A DNA stretch of 64,000 nucleotides, from NCBI RefSeq assembly GCF_016624945.1, contig NZ_JACVUI010000007.1:1-64000 (forward strand), written 5' to 3'. Within the stretch, counting starts at the first letter, position 1. Each line of letters starts with the position of its first letter. The stretch comes from Acinetobacter sp. S54. Its GTDB lineage: Bacteria > Pseudomonadota > Gammaproteobacteria > Pseudomonadales > Moraxellaceae. This document shows, piece after piece, positions 46,748-55,396 of this stretch. The notes beneath the pieces are model-generated. The model did no database searches and was not told the DNA's origin. It worked only from the letters and a program-made list of their open reading frames with translations. The translations under genes were made by a program, and so were the position numbers.

Positions 46748-47701
46748 TCACGTGAACATTTGCTTTATCGAACTCAGCATATGCTGATATAAATCTTGCA
46801 CTACAGGACAATCACGTACTAAACGTAAACTGCCATGCAGTAATCCTTTACCGAGATAAAACTCAGCTACAATATTGGCTTGCTTTAATTTCTCTACAAA
46901 AATACGCCCGTCATCACACAATGGATCGTATTCAGCGACCGCAACAAAACTACTTGGCATATCAGAAAAATCCTGCGCCATGAGTGGTGATAACCGTAAA
47001 TCCTGCCAGTCACTTTTATTCGGTGCATATTCTTTCAGGTAATACTGCATATCATTGAGCGTTAGCAACGGTGCTTCCGCATGTTGTTGACACGCTGCCG
47101 TATCAAAACTGCTACTCAAACACGGATAAATTAAGGCCATACCACATGCCTGAGCGCCTGTATGTTGGAGTTGAACAGCCAGTGCAGCGGCTAAATTACC
47201 GCCTGCGCTATCACCCGCTAAAACAATTTGTGCCGGATTAATATTCCAGTCGGTTCCAAACTGTTGTAACCATTGGTACACCGTTTCACAATCTTCATAA
47301 GCAGCTGGAAAATGATGTTCTGGCACTAAGCGATAATCCACACTCAACACTGCAACATTGAGATCACGGCATAAATAACGGGTAATAAACTCATGAGAAT
47401 CTAAATTGCCCACCATCCATCCGCCACCATGTATATACAACACACATGGCCAACCTGTTGCTGGGGCACTACCTAATGGCGTATACAACCGAACATTGAC
47501 GGGATGAGCGACATTTGCAATCGTTTTATCTTCAATCTTGACCGTACCATCGCGTGGTAAAGTGTAGTGCAAGCACATTGCATCGTAAGCTGCACGAATT
47601 GAATCAATATCACTATCTGCTGGCGAATAAATACTGCTCCAGTACACCAGACTTTGCATTTCTTCACTTAGCTCATCGTATATGTTCGGTTGTAGAGTCA
47701 T
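46748..47701 (-). CDS. alpha/beta hydrolase (hormone-sensitive-lipase group)
   Basis: A 317-aa serine hydrolase with the oxyanion motif YIHGGGWMVGN (near residue 92) and the nucleophile elbow LAGDSAGGNLAAAL (Ser near 167). Asp lies in AEYDPLCDDG and His in KGLLHGSLRL. Its ATG overlaps the BCCT stop (ATGA), so the two genes are translationally coupled. Within the carnitine cluster the natural guess is an esterase releasing carnitine from O-acylcarnitines; that is inference, not visible in the sequence. Confidence 0.85.
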   Translation of the reverse strand: MTLQPNIYDELSEEMQSLVYWSSIYSPADSDIDSIRAAYDAMCLHYTLPRDGTVKIEDKTIANVAHPVNVRLYTPLGSAPATGWPCVLYIHGGGWMVGNLDSHEFITRYLCRDLNVAVLSVDYRLVPEHHFPAAYEDCETVYQWLQQFGTDWNINPAQIVLAGDSAGGNLAAALAVQLQHTGAQACGMALIYPCLSSSFDTAACQQHAEAPLLTLNDMQYYLKEYAPNKSDWQDLRLSPLMAQDFSDMPSSFVAVAEYDPLCDDGRIFVEKLKQANIVAEFYLGKGLLHGSLRLVRDCPVVQDLYQHMLSSIKQMFT

Positions 47702-49347
47702 GACAATTCCTTTTGGCTGACTTTATTCGCAATTTGAGTTGCAGCAATATCAATATGCATCTGCTGATGTGAGTCAGTATGATCAAGTGCTTCCAATTCG
47801 CTAAAGCTTTTTTGCTCAATCAAATGCGATGGAATCTTGGAATAGTCTTCAATGAGCCATTTCACTAAACCATAGGTCTGCACCAGAATGATCAAAATAA
47901 AAGGTAAGGCGGTCACGATTGTTGCGGTTTTCATGGTATCTAAAGGCGCTTTAGAGAAAATCATCGCAATCGGGACCAGCGTTAACATTACACACCAAAA
48001 TAAACGTGCATTTGGAGACGGATCCTGCCCTTCTCGTAAACCCCGGGTACACGTTGCAGATACCGCATAACCCACTGCGTCCATATGTGCTGCAAGGAAA
48101 ATCACCATAATGCCAAGAAATAGCCACATCATTAGTTTACCTGCGGGCAATAAACCAAGCAGTTGACCAATCGCCACTTCACCACCTTGCTGAGTTAAGA
48201 CTTGTGGGACATTAACCATACCGTGAATAAAACTATAAACACTGTAATTTTCAAATATTCCAAAAATGACCCATAAACCAACGCTACCACCAATAACCAT
48301 GGCAAGAATCACTTCTTTAATGGTTCGCCCTTTAGACACACGCGTTACGAATAAAGCCACCCCAGGTGCATAAGAAATCCACCATAACCAATAGAACACG
48401 GTCCATTCACGTGTGAATTTTCCGTCACCCATTGGGTCTGTAAATAAGCTCATATCCACAAAATTAGTCGCCATCAAACCGAAACTCATCAATGAGTTAT
48501 TCATAATGAATTGGGTTGGCCCAAAACACAGCACATAGATTGCAAACAACACTACGCCCAAGCACACCATATGGCTTAAACGTTGCATCCCTTTGTCCAT
48601 ACCCACATAAGAGCTGAGCGCGAATAAGATTGACACAGCTAAAATGACAATCACTTTGGTCATAAAAGTATTTGGAATACCAGTCAACTGCGACAAAATA
48701 TTGGTAAATGTCACAGCAGTTAAAACCAGTGAAATGGTGAGGGCGCCAAACATACACAGCAAGAACATCAGATCAACCAAGCGTCCGACTGGGCCGGTTG
48801 CTTTAAAGCCAGTCACTGCTTCAATCATCGAAGCCAGACTTAAGCCTTTGTTCTTTCTGACATGATAGCTATAGCATAGTGAAATCGATGCCAAGGCATA
48901 GATTGACCATGCACTTAAGCCAGAGTGGAAGAATGAATAAGCCACACTGTATTTCAGTGCCTCTGCCGATTCTGGGGCTAAATTTAAACCTGGGGTTTGG
49001 TAATAATAAGCCCAGTCTAAAAAGCCCCAGTACAAGGTCGAAGAACCAATTCCCGATAAAATGAACATAAAAATCCATGACATGGTACTGTATTCGGGTT
49101 TACCTTCACCGAGCTTGATTTTGCCATATTTACTAAATGCCAAAGCAAAAGTAAAAATAATTGATAAAAAAGTAAATAAAAGTACAGGTGTAGTAAATAC
49201 AGAGGTTGTCCACTGCATCCACTTTGCTGCCAACCGTATTGATTCAGATGAGTAAATTGCCAGACCAGTCACCGAGATAAATACAACGGCTAAACTGGTG
49301 ATCGCAAGCGTCTTATCTGTATAAGGTTTTGTAATTTGATTATCCAT
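47698..49347 (-). CDS. BCCT-family transporter, probable carnitine/betaine uptake
   Basis: A 549-aa inner-membrane carrier with about 12 helices. BCCT hallmarks are GMDKGMQRLSHM (near residue 250) and WTVFYWLWWISYAPGVALFVTRVSKGRTIKE (near 330-360). Substrates of the family are quaternary ammonium compounds driven by Na+ or H+, or exchanged. The last 45 residues are polar and could sense osmotic state. Being coupled to the hydrolase and next to cntA, it most likely imports carnitine. Confidence 0.92.
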   Translation of the reverse strand: MDNQITKPYTDKTLAITSLAVVFISVTGLAIYSSESIRLAAKWMQWTTSVFTTPVLLFTFLSIIFTFALAFSKYGKIKLGEGKPEYSTMSWIFMFILSGIGSSTLYWGFLDWAYYYQTPGLNLAPESAEALKYSVAYSFFHSGLSAWSIYALASISLCYSYHVRKNKGLSLASMIEAVTGFKATGPVGRLVDLMFLLCMFGALTISLVLTAVTFTNILSQLTGIPNTFMTKVIVILAVSILFALSSYVGMDKGMQRLSHMVCLGVVLFAIYVLCFGPTQFIMNNSLMSFGLMATNFVDMSLFTDPMGDGKFTREWTVFYWLWWISYAPGVALFVTRVSKGRTIKEVILAMVIGGSVGLWVIFGIFENYSVYSFIHGMVNVPQVLTQQGGEVAIGQLLGLLPAGKLMMWLFLGIMVIFLAAHMDAVGYAVSATCTRGLREGQDPSPNARLFWCVMLTLVPIAMIFSKAPLDTMKTATIVTALPFILIILVQTYGLVKWLIEDYSKIPSHLIEQKSFSELEALDHTDSHQQMHIDIAATQIANKVSQKELS

Positions 49348-49533
49348 ATCTATTCAATCCATCTCGGATAGTAGTGGAAGTCTCTAAAACATGCCTATCA
49401 CTGTCAGTATGTGGAAAAGAATGAACAAAAATCGCAGTTTACATAAGGTAAATAAGCATTTTCAGGACATTTTTAAACCATACCAACCTGCTTAAGTAGC
49501 TTTAGGGATTCCCTTATTATTGGCTAAGGACGC

Positions 49534-50646
49534 CTACTCCATCGCGAATAAATCCATTTTCTGATGCGTAACAAATGATGCAATCGCATCTCCCACTTCA
49601 TAGGTTCTTGCCGTTCCACCGACATCAGGTGTTTTAGGACCATGGACTAACACATGCTCAATTGCCTGCATAATCTCTTGACCTGCTTCAATGACTTTCT
49701 CTTCGCCCTCTGCCAGAAAATCCAGCATCATGGCACCTGACCAAATCGCAGCAATTGGATTGGCAATTTGTTGTCCAAAAATATCAGGTGCAGAACCATG
49801 TACAGGTTCAAAAAGTGACGGGAATTTGCGTTCTGGGTTTAAGTTTGCCGAAGCTGCTAAACCAATCGTACCGGTACATGCCGGGCCTAGATCCGACAAA
49901 ATGTCACCAAATAAATTCGATGCCACCACTACATCAAATCGCTCAGGCTGTAGTACAAAACGTGCCGCTAAAATATCAACATGCTGTTTATCTGCTTTGA
50001 TCTGCGGATATTGTTTTGCCATTTCGTCAACGCGCTCATCCCAGTACGGCATACTCACCGCAATACCATTGGACTTGGTTGCTGCCGTAATCTTTTTAGC
50101 ATCACGTTGATCGGCAAATTCAAAAGCATATTTTAAAATGCGGTCAACACCATGACGGGTAAACACAGCTTCTTGCAATACAAATTCACGATCCGTACCT
50201 TCAAAAGCTTTACCACCAATGGCAGAGTACTCTCCTTCACTGTTTTCACGCACCACATAAAAATCGATATCGCCTGGCTTTTTACCTGCAAGTGGACATT
50301 TCACTCCAGGCATTAACCGAACGGGGCGTAAATTTACATATTGGTCAAAACGACGACGAAACTGTAGTAATGAACCCCACAATGAAATGTGATCTGGGAC
50401 TTTTTCAGGCCAACCTACAGCACCAAAGAAGATTGCATCGTATTCCTGTAAGACTTCAAACCAGTTATCTGGCATCATTTTGCCATGTTCAAGATAGTAA
50501 TCGCAGCTCGCCCAATCAAATGCATCAAACTGAATCGCAAGATCATATTTATCTGCTACAGCCTTTACAACTTTAATCCCTTCTGGTAGAACTTCTAAAC
50601 CAATCCCATCACCCGCAATCGTGGCAACTTTATACTTTTTTGCCAT
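49534..50646 (-). CDS. D-malate/tartrate-type dehydrogenase
   Basis: A 370-aa beta-decarboxylating dehydrogenase of the isopropylmalate/tartrate dehydrogenase family (TDH/DmlA group). Motifs are IAGDGIGLEVLPEG at the N-terminus, VVRENSEGEYSAIGG (near residue 132), VVASNLFGDILSDLGPACTGTIGLAAS (near 238) and FEPVHGSAPDIFGQQIANPIAAIWSGAMML. It probably converts malate (likely D-malate) from carnitine breakdown to pyruvate with CO2 release. It is the first gene of the minus-strand unit, divergent from the LysR gene. Confidence 0.88.
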   Translation of the reverse strand: MAKKYKVATIAGDGIGLEVLPEGIKVVKAVADKYDLAIQFDAFDWASCDYYLEHGKMMPDNWFEVLQEYDAIFFGAVGWPEKVPDHISLWGSLLQFRRRFDQYVNLRPVRLMPGVKCPLAGKKPGDIDFYVVRENSEGEYSAIGGKAFEGTDREFVLQEAVFTRHGVDRILKYAFEFADQRDAKKITAATKSNGIAVSMPYWDERVDEMAKQYPQIKADKQHVDILAARFVLQPERFDVVVASNLFGDILSDLGPACTGTIGLAASANLNPERKFPSLFEPVHGSAPDIFGQQIANPIAAIWSGAMMLDFLAEGEEKVIEAGQEIMQAIEHVLVHGPKTPDVGGTARTYEVGDAIASFVTHQKMDLFAME

Positions 50647-50746
50647 AACGCTCCCTTACACCTTTGGTTAATATCCTTAGATGTAAACATGCTATTTTCA
50701 ACAGCAATGATCAATAAGAAAACTATCATCCCAATGGACACGGATC

Positions 50747-51727
50747 GTGAATAATCTACCTAACCTATCGGATTTAAAGGTTTTTTGCACAGTCGCCAAA
50801 CGCAAGAGTTTTGTCGATTCTGCGGAAGAACTGGGTGTTTCACCTGCTTTTATCAGTAAACGTATCAATATTTTAGAAACAAATTTAAACTGCAAACTCT
50901 TTCATCGTAGTACCCGCCATGTAAGTTTGACTGAAGATGGAAAACTGATTTTAGATCGCGTATCCAATATTCTGGATGAATTTGATGAAATCAGCGAGCT
51001 AGTGAATAATCCGCTCAGCACGCCAACGGGTCGTCTGGATATTGTGAGTAGTTTTGGTTTTGGTCGTAAACATATTGCGCCTATCCTGTCGAAACTCATG
51101 ACTATGTACCCCAAACTGGAAATTCAATTTGATACGATTGATAACACCAAAGACTTGATTCAACATAGCATTGATTTGGATATTCGGATTGGTAATGAAA
51201 TTGCGCCCAATATGATTGCTAAAAAATTAGCATCCAATTTTCGGATTTTTTGTGCAGCCCCGAGCTATCTACTGAAAAACGGAATGCCTGAAAGTCTTGA
51301 AGATTTGCGGACACATGATTGTTTAACCATTAGTGAACGTGACCAATCCTCAGTGCTGTGGAAACTTCGTCATGCTTTAGAAGATCGATCTGTGCATGTT
51401 ACCCCGCGCTTTGTTTCTAATAACGGCGAAATTATTCATCAGCTCGCAACTGAAGGGCACGGTATTATTTTACGTTCAATCTGGGACGTGGCAGATGAGT
51501 TGATTAATGGACAATTACAACATATTTTACCAGAATACTGGCAAGATGCTGATATTTGGGCTGTTTATCCATCCCGTTTAAAGAGTTCTTCTAAATTACA
51601 AACCTGTATTTTATTTATCCAGAATGAACTACTTAATCGTTTACAGCATGTTCAAAATGTCTCTCGTGGTCAGTTGATTCAACCAATTGAACCCATGACA
51701 CCACCAACAGAAAAGGTATTTTTATAG
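50747..51727 (+). CDS. LysR-type regulator, probable carnitine-cluster regulator
   Basis: A 326-aa LysR protein. The N-terminal helix-turn-helix is LSDLKVFCTVAKRKSFVDSAEELGVSPAFISKRINILE, followed by the LTTR signature RSTRHVSLTEDG and a C-terminal periplasmic-binding-like effector domain. The start is GTG 50747. It is divergent from the dehydrogenase gene with a 100-bp shared promoter region, the classic arrangement for controlling the adjacent catabolic operon. The ligand is probably carnitine or a breakdown product (inferred). Confidence 0.85.
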   Translation: MNNLPNLSDLKVFCTVAKRKSFVDSAEELGVSPAFISKRINILETNLNCKLFHRSTRHVSLTEDGKLILDRVSNILDEFDEISELVNNPLSTPTGRLDIVSSFGFGRKHIAPILSKLMTMYPKLEIQFDTIDNTKDLIQHSIDLDIRIGNEIAPNMIAKKLASNFRIFCAAPSYLLKNGMPESLEDLRTHDCLTISERDQSSVLWKLRHALEDRSVHVTPRFVSNNGEIIHQLATEGHGIILRSIWDVADELINGQLQHILPEYWQDADIWAVYPSRLKSSSKLQTCILFIQNELLNRLQHVQNVSRGQLIQPIEPMTPPTEKVFL

Positions 51728-51729
51728 TC

Positions 51730-51768
51730 AAAAAAGCCAGCTTTTTTTTATTACAAGCTGGCTTTTTA
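51730..51768. terminator. bidirectional terminator between the LysR gene and the porin gene
   Basis: A 13-bp perfect stem AAAAAGCCAGCTT (51731-51743) / AAGCTGGCTTTTT (51755-51767), with T-runs on both strands. The genes are convergent. Confidence 0.9.
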
Positions 51769-51784
51769 AATAAATACAAGCAAG

Positions 51785-52969
51785 TTAGAAATAATATCCA
51801 ATGGACAAATAAAATAATTTATTCCACTGATTGGTATCGCCTTGAGCGAGTCCATTGGCTCCGCTGCCAGTCATTGGATCATTACGACTCCAGATATATT
51901 CCCCCTGTATACCAACCGCTTTATAGTTAAAATATATGCCCGCAATTAAACGATCTGAATCCTGATAGTCCGATTCCTCTTTATAGAAACGACTATATGA
52001 AACATAAGGCTTGATATTTTCTAACTGGTGAAAAGGCTTGGCAAAGGTGTAATTAATCTCATTGGCCATATATTTGCCTTTATTAGCGACTTGATAAGGA
52101 TAATCAAATACCCCGATTGTCGAACTGTTTGGCAGCAAATCATCACCATTCTTAATATTTTGTTCTCCAAATAAAAATAACCATTGCCATGCCTGATAAT
52201 TGGTGGTGCTAAAAATGCTCCATGTACGGCGATGTCCATCTTGATCTGTGCGATGATTTTTCAGTTCTGAATACCAGTAAGACCCTCCAATTTCAGTCGA
52301 AAAGTTTTCTGTAGCGTTCAATTCAAATTTCCGTGAAAGACGTGTCACCCACATATTTTTTTCATCAATATCGGTACCCTGGGTCAAATCATCAGCTTCA
52401 ACGAAGTTACCACTATAACGACTGGAATCTTTAGAAATGCCTTTGTAATTTCCCCCATCGGTGGGATAAAAACCTAAAATAAAGTTGTATTGATCATCCT
52501 TAAACTGATACTTCACGCCTAAATTTTGGATATCCTCCAGTCCGACTGTATTGAGTAAAGTTTCATAATAACTATTGCCCCAAAGCCGTCCAAACCCAAA
52601 ATCGACTGATTGCAATCCTATTGAAACACGTTGCTGATTTGAAATTTTATATCCAACCCATGCATCTTTTAAAAATAACGCATCACATAAGCGGCTGTAT
52701 TGATAACAACGAACATCCATCGATGCAATCCAGTCAGGATTTTCATATGTTAAAACTGTTTTGATATCTGCAAGTTGCCAATCATCATTCTTTGAGCCTT
52801 CATTTGCCTCAACCACATAATCTTTATGGATATAGCGGGTACGAATCGCCCCTGAAAGTTTAAGTTGACCCGTTTCAGCAGTGGGATCACCGATACTTAA
52901 ATCTGCCGCTAATAGAGGCATATTTGCCAAAATGCTCATTGAACCTAAAAATAAAAGCACCTTCTTCAT
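51785..52969 (-). CDS. outer-membrane porin
   Basis: A 394-aa protein with a signal peptide (MKKVLLFLGSMSILANMPLLAA) and alternating aromatic/polar beta-strands to a C-terminal Phe (YLSIGYYF), the sign of a beta-barrel inserted by the Bam machine. Segments such as LKLSGAIRTRYIHKDYV and VGIQGEYIWSRND are strand-like. It resembles the uncharacterised porins placed beside catabolic operons in Acinetobacter. Next to the carnitine genes, it may admit carnitine to the periplasm, though its separate, convergent location makes that tentative. Confidence 0.82.
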   Translation of the reverse strand: MKKVLLFLGSMSILANMPLLAADLSIGDPTAETGQLKLSGAIRTRYIHKDYVVEANEGSKNDDWQLADIKTVLTYENPDWIASMDVRCYQYSRLCDALFLKDAWVGYKISNQQRVSIGLQSVDFGFGRLWGNSYYETLLNTVGLEDIQNLGVKYQFKDDQYNFILGFYPTDGGNYKGISKDSSRYSGNFVEADDLTQGTDIDEKNMWVTRLSRKFELNATENFSTEIGGSYWYSELKNHRTDQDGHRRTWSIFSTTNYQAWQWLFLFGEQNIKNGDDLLPNSSTIGVFDYPYQVANKGKYMANEINYTFAKPFHQLENIKPYVSYSRFYKEESDYQDSDRLIAGIYFNYKAVGIQGEYIWSRNDPMTGSGANGLAQGDTNQWNKLFYLSIGYYF

Positions 52970-53145
52970 TGTTTTACATCCTTGTTTTAACTTATGTAAA
53001 AATGAAGAAATTTAACCCAATGAACAACGGCTAAACTATGAAGTTGGCTTTTCCGAAGTGTGTTTAATCCTTACAGCGCATAAGCAAAATCAAAGCATCG
53101 ATTACCCAGCAATCTCAAAATGAGGGTGGAATTACCCAAATTTTA

Positions 53146-54264
53146 TTAGGACAACCGATTTCTAAATAGCCATGCAGCCAAGGGCAACGTAATAACCGCC
53201 AGAACAAACATGGGAATAAAATCACCTTTTACCTGACTAAAAGTTGCCCCTTCCAGATAAATTCTTTGTACTAAATCGATTCCAAAACGTAAAGGATTGG
53301 CATAAGTCGCAATTTGTAGAATATGTGGCATGTTTTGTACGGGTGTAAGTAATCCTGATAACAACATTAAGGGCATAATTAAAAAGAACGTAAATAACAT
53401 GGCCTGTTGCATATTTAAAGAGATCGCCGAAATAGACAAGCCCACACCGACCACAGCAATGTTAAAAAATAACAACCCAAAATATAACAAGCTTAAAGAG
53501 CCATTCATGGGAATGCCAAACCAGAACATAATGATCAATAAAATAATGGTGGATTGCATCAAACCAATAAAAATTGGCGGTAATGCTTTACCAATCATGA
53601 TATGAAGCGGGGTATAAGGAGTCACAAGTAATTGATCAAACGTGCCTTGTTCTCGTTCTCTTGCAACCGAAAGCGAAGATAACAATAAAGTTTGCATCAT
53701 ACTTAAAGCAGCAATTAACGAAGGCATAATCCCCCATCTGGATTCCTGATTGGGGTTATACCACGTACGTATTTCAAGTTGAAAAGGGGCAATATTTCCT
53801 AAGCGTTCCTGGTTAAGTGAATTCACTACATTATTGATATAAGCGCCAGCCATTCCTGCAGTAGATGAATTACGACCATCTAAAATAACTTGTATAGGCG
53901 AAGTTTGAGTGTTATTTAGTTTGTCTTCAAAATCTGGCGGAATACTTATCACAGCTAACGCTGTGCGCTGATCAATCACGTCTTTAATCTGTGAATTATT
54001 ATTGAGAATAGCGGTTCGATGAAAAATACCAGAACCATCCAAATGCGATAATAATTGCTGAGATGCCAGACTTTTACTCTGATCTAAAATTGCATAATCC
54101 ACTCGATTTACATCATAGTTCGCGGCATAGCCAAACAATAAAGCCTGAATTAAAGCAGGTGCAAATAAAATAACCCGATTGGCTGGATCACTTAAAATCG
54201 TGAGAAATTCTTTTTTGACCAATACCATCAAGTAATTTAACCAAGTAACAAAAGTATGAAACAT
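53146..54264 (-). CDS. ABC-2 type exporter permease (YbhR-like)
   Basis: A 372-aa inner-membrane permease. One N-terminal helix, a large periplasmic domain (about residues 50-180) and five C-terminal helices make the ABC-2 layout. The motif LSSLSVAREREQGTFDQLLVTPYTPLHIMIGKALPP (near 193-230) is the coupling helix region. It is the last of four genes (HlyD, fused ATPase, two permeases) matching E. coli ybhGFSR. Five bases separate it from the upstream permease. It probably exports drugs or other toxic compounds. Confidence 0.88.
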   Translation of the reverse strand: MFHTFVTWLNYLMVLVKKEFLTILSDPANRVILFAPALIQALLFGYAANYDVNRVDYAILDQSKSLASQQLLSHLDGSGIFHRTAILNNNSQIKDVIDQRTALAVISIPPDFEDKLNNTQTSPIQVILDGRNSSTAGMAGAYINNVVNSLNQERLGNIAPFQLEIRTWYNPNQESRWGIMPSLIAALSMMQTLLLSSLSVAREREQGTFDQLLVTPYTPLHIMIGKALPPIFIGLMQSTIILLIIMFWFGIPMNGSLSLLYFGLLFFNIAVVGVGLSISAISLNMQQAMLFTFFLIMPLMLLSGLLTPVQNMPHILQIATYANPLRFGIDLVQRIYLEGATFSQVKGDFIPMFVLAVITLPLAAWLFRNRLS

Positions 54265-54268
54265 GCTG

Positions 54269-55396
54269 TTACCCCAAACGTTTTCTTAGTGATCGACACG
54301 ATGCAGTCATTAAAATCACAACATACACCATTAAAATGCCACACTCTTTTAGCCAAAGCCCCCAGTCATCTCCCCCTAAAAACAGAGTTTTAATGAGGGA
54401 CATAAAATGAGTTGCAGGCAAAATTTGGCTAATTATCTGTATTAACCACGGTAAATTACGAGTGTCAAAAACAAACCCAGATAGCATCATTGCTGGCATA
54501 AAGCTGACCAGTAGAGCCATTTGACTGGCTTGGAACTGGCTTTTGGAGAATCCCGAAATCGTCAATCCTAATAACAATGAAACCAATAAATATAAAAATG
54601 ATGCACTAATAATAGAAAGTAATGAACCACGGATTGGAACATCAAAGATCAAACTTGCTGCTAATAAGCACATCACAATATCGATCATGCCAATCACGAT
54701 ATATGGAATGAGTTTTGAAAGAACAATTTCCAATGGACGAACTGGAGTTACAAATAAAGCTTCGAGCGTTCCTCTTTCTCTCTCCCTAGCGATTAATAAA
54801 CCGGTGAGAAATGCACCAATCAAGGTCAATACCAATACGATCAGCCCAGGAACTAAAAACCAAGTACTATTTGCCGATTCATTAAACCACATACGTTGTT
54901 CAACACTGATTAATCCCGCTGATGTGCCGATATTATTTCGATCTGCTTGAATCGTTTGTGCTGTCAGTAATGCCCCTGAAATATATCCCTGTAAAGCAGA
55001 GGCAATCGTGGTCGATCGGCCATTTGTAATGACTTGTATGGTTGCGGTATTTTGTGCGCTTTGCTGTGCAAAATCTGTAGGCAGATTGACAATAGCATCT
55101 ATTTCAGCGCGTCCCATTGCCTGTTCAGCCTGATAAAAACTGGTATAAGGCAAAGCCGTAATATATTTCGTCCCATTTAGCCCAGCAATCAACTGCTGAC
55201 TTTGAGGCGTCATATTTTGTGCAACCACGCCTACCCGGCCATTATTTAAATCGAAAGATAACCCGTAACCAAAGAGTAAAATCAGGATAAGGGGTAAGAT
55301 CAGGCCGATTGCCAGACTACTTTTATCCCGGAGTAATTGATGAATTTCTTTACGGATCAAAGCAGCCAAACGTAAAACAGAAGCCGATCCTTTCAT
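54269..55396 (-). CDS. ABC-2 type exporter permease (YbhS-like)
   Basis: A 375-aa permease with the same fold as its neighbour: N-terminal helix LAIGLILPLILILLFGYGLSF, a periplasmic domain, then FLTGLLIARERERGTLEALFVTPVRPLEIVLSKLIPY (near 195-230). It likely pairs with the downstream permease as a heterodimer, as with YbhS/YbhR. Its start overlaps the ATPase gene stop by four bases (ATGA). Confidence 0.88.
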   Translation of the reverse strand: MKGSASVLRLAALIRKEIHQLLRDKSSLAIGLILPLILILLFGYGLSFDLNNGRVGVVAQNMTPQSQQLIAGLNGTKYITALPYTSFYQAEQAMGRAEIDAIVNLPTDFAQQSAQNTATIQVITNGRSTTIASALQGYISGALLTAQTIQADRNNIGTSAGLISVEQRMWFNESANSTWFLVPGLIVLVLTLIGAFLTGLLIARERERGTLEALFVTPVRPLEIVLSKLIPYIVIGMIDIVMCLLAASLIFDVPIRGSLLSIISASFLYLLVSLLLGLTISGFSKSQFQASQMALLVSFMPAMMLSGFVFDTRNLPWLIQIISQILPATHFMSLIKTLFLGGDDWGLWLKECGILMVYVVILMTASCRSLRKRLG

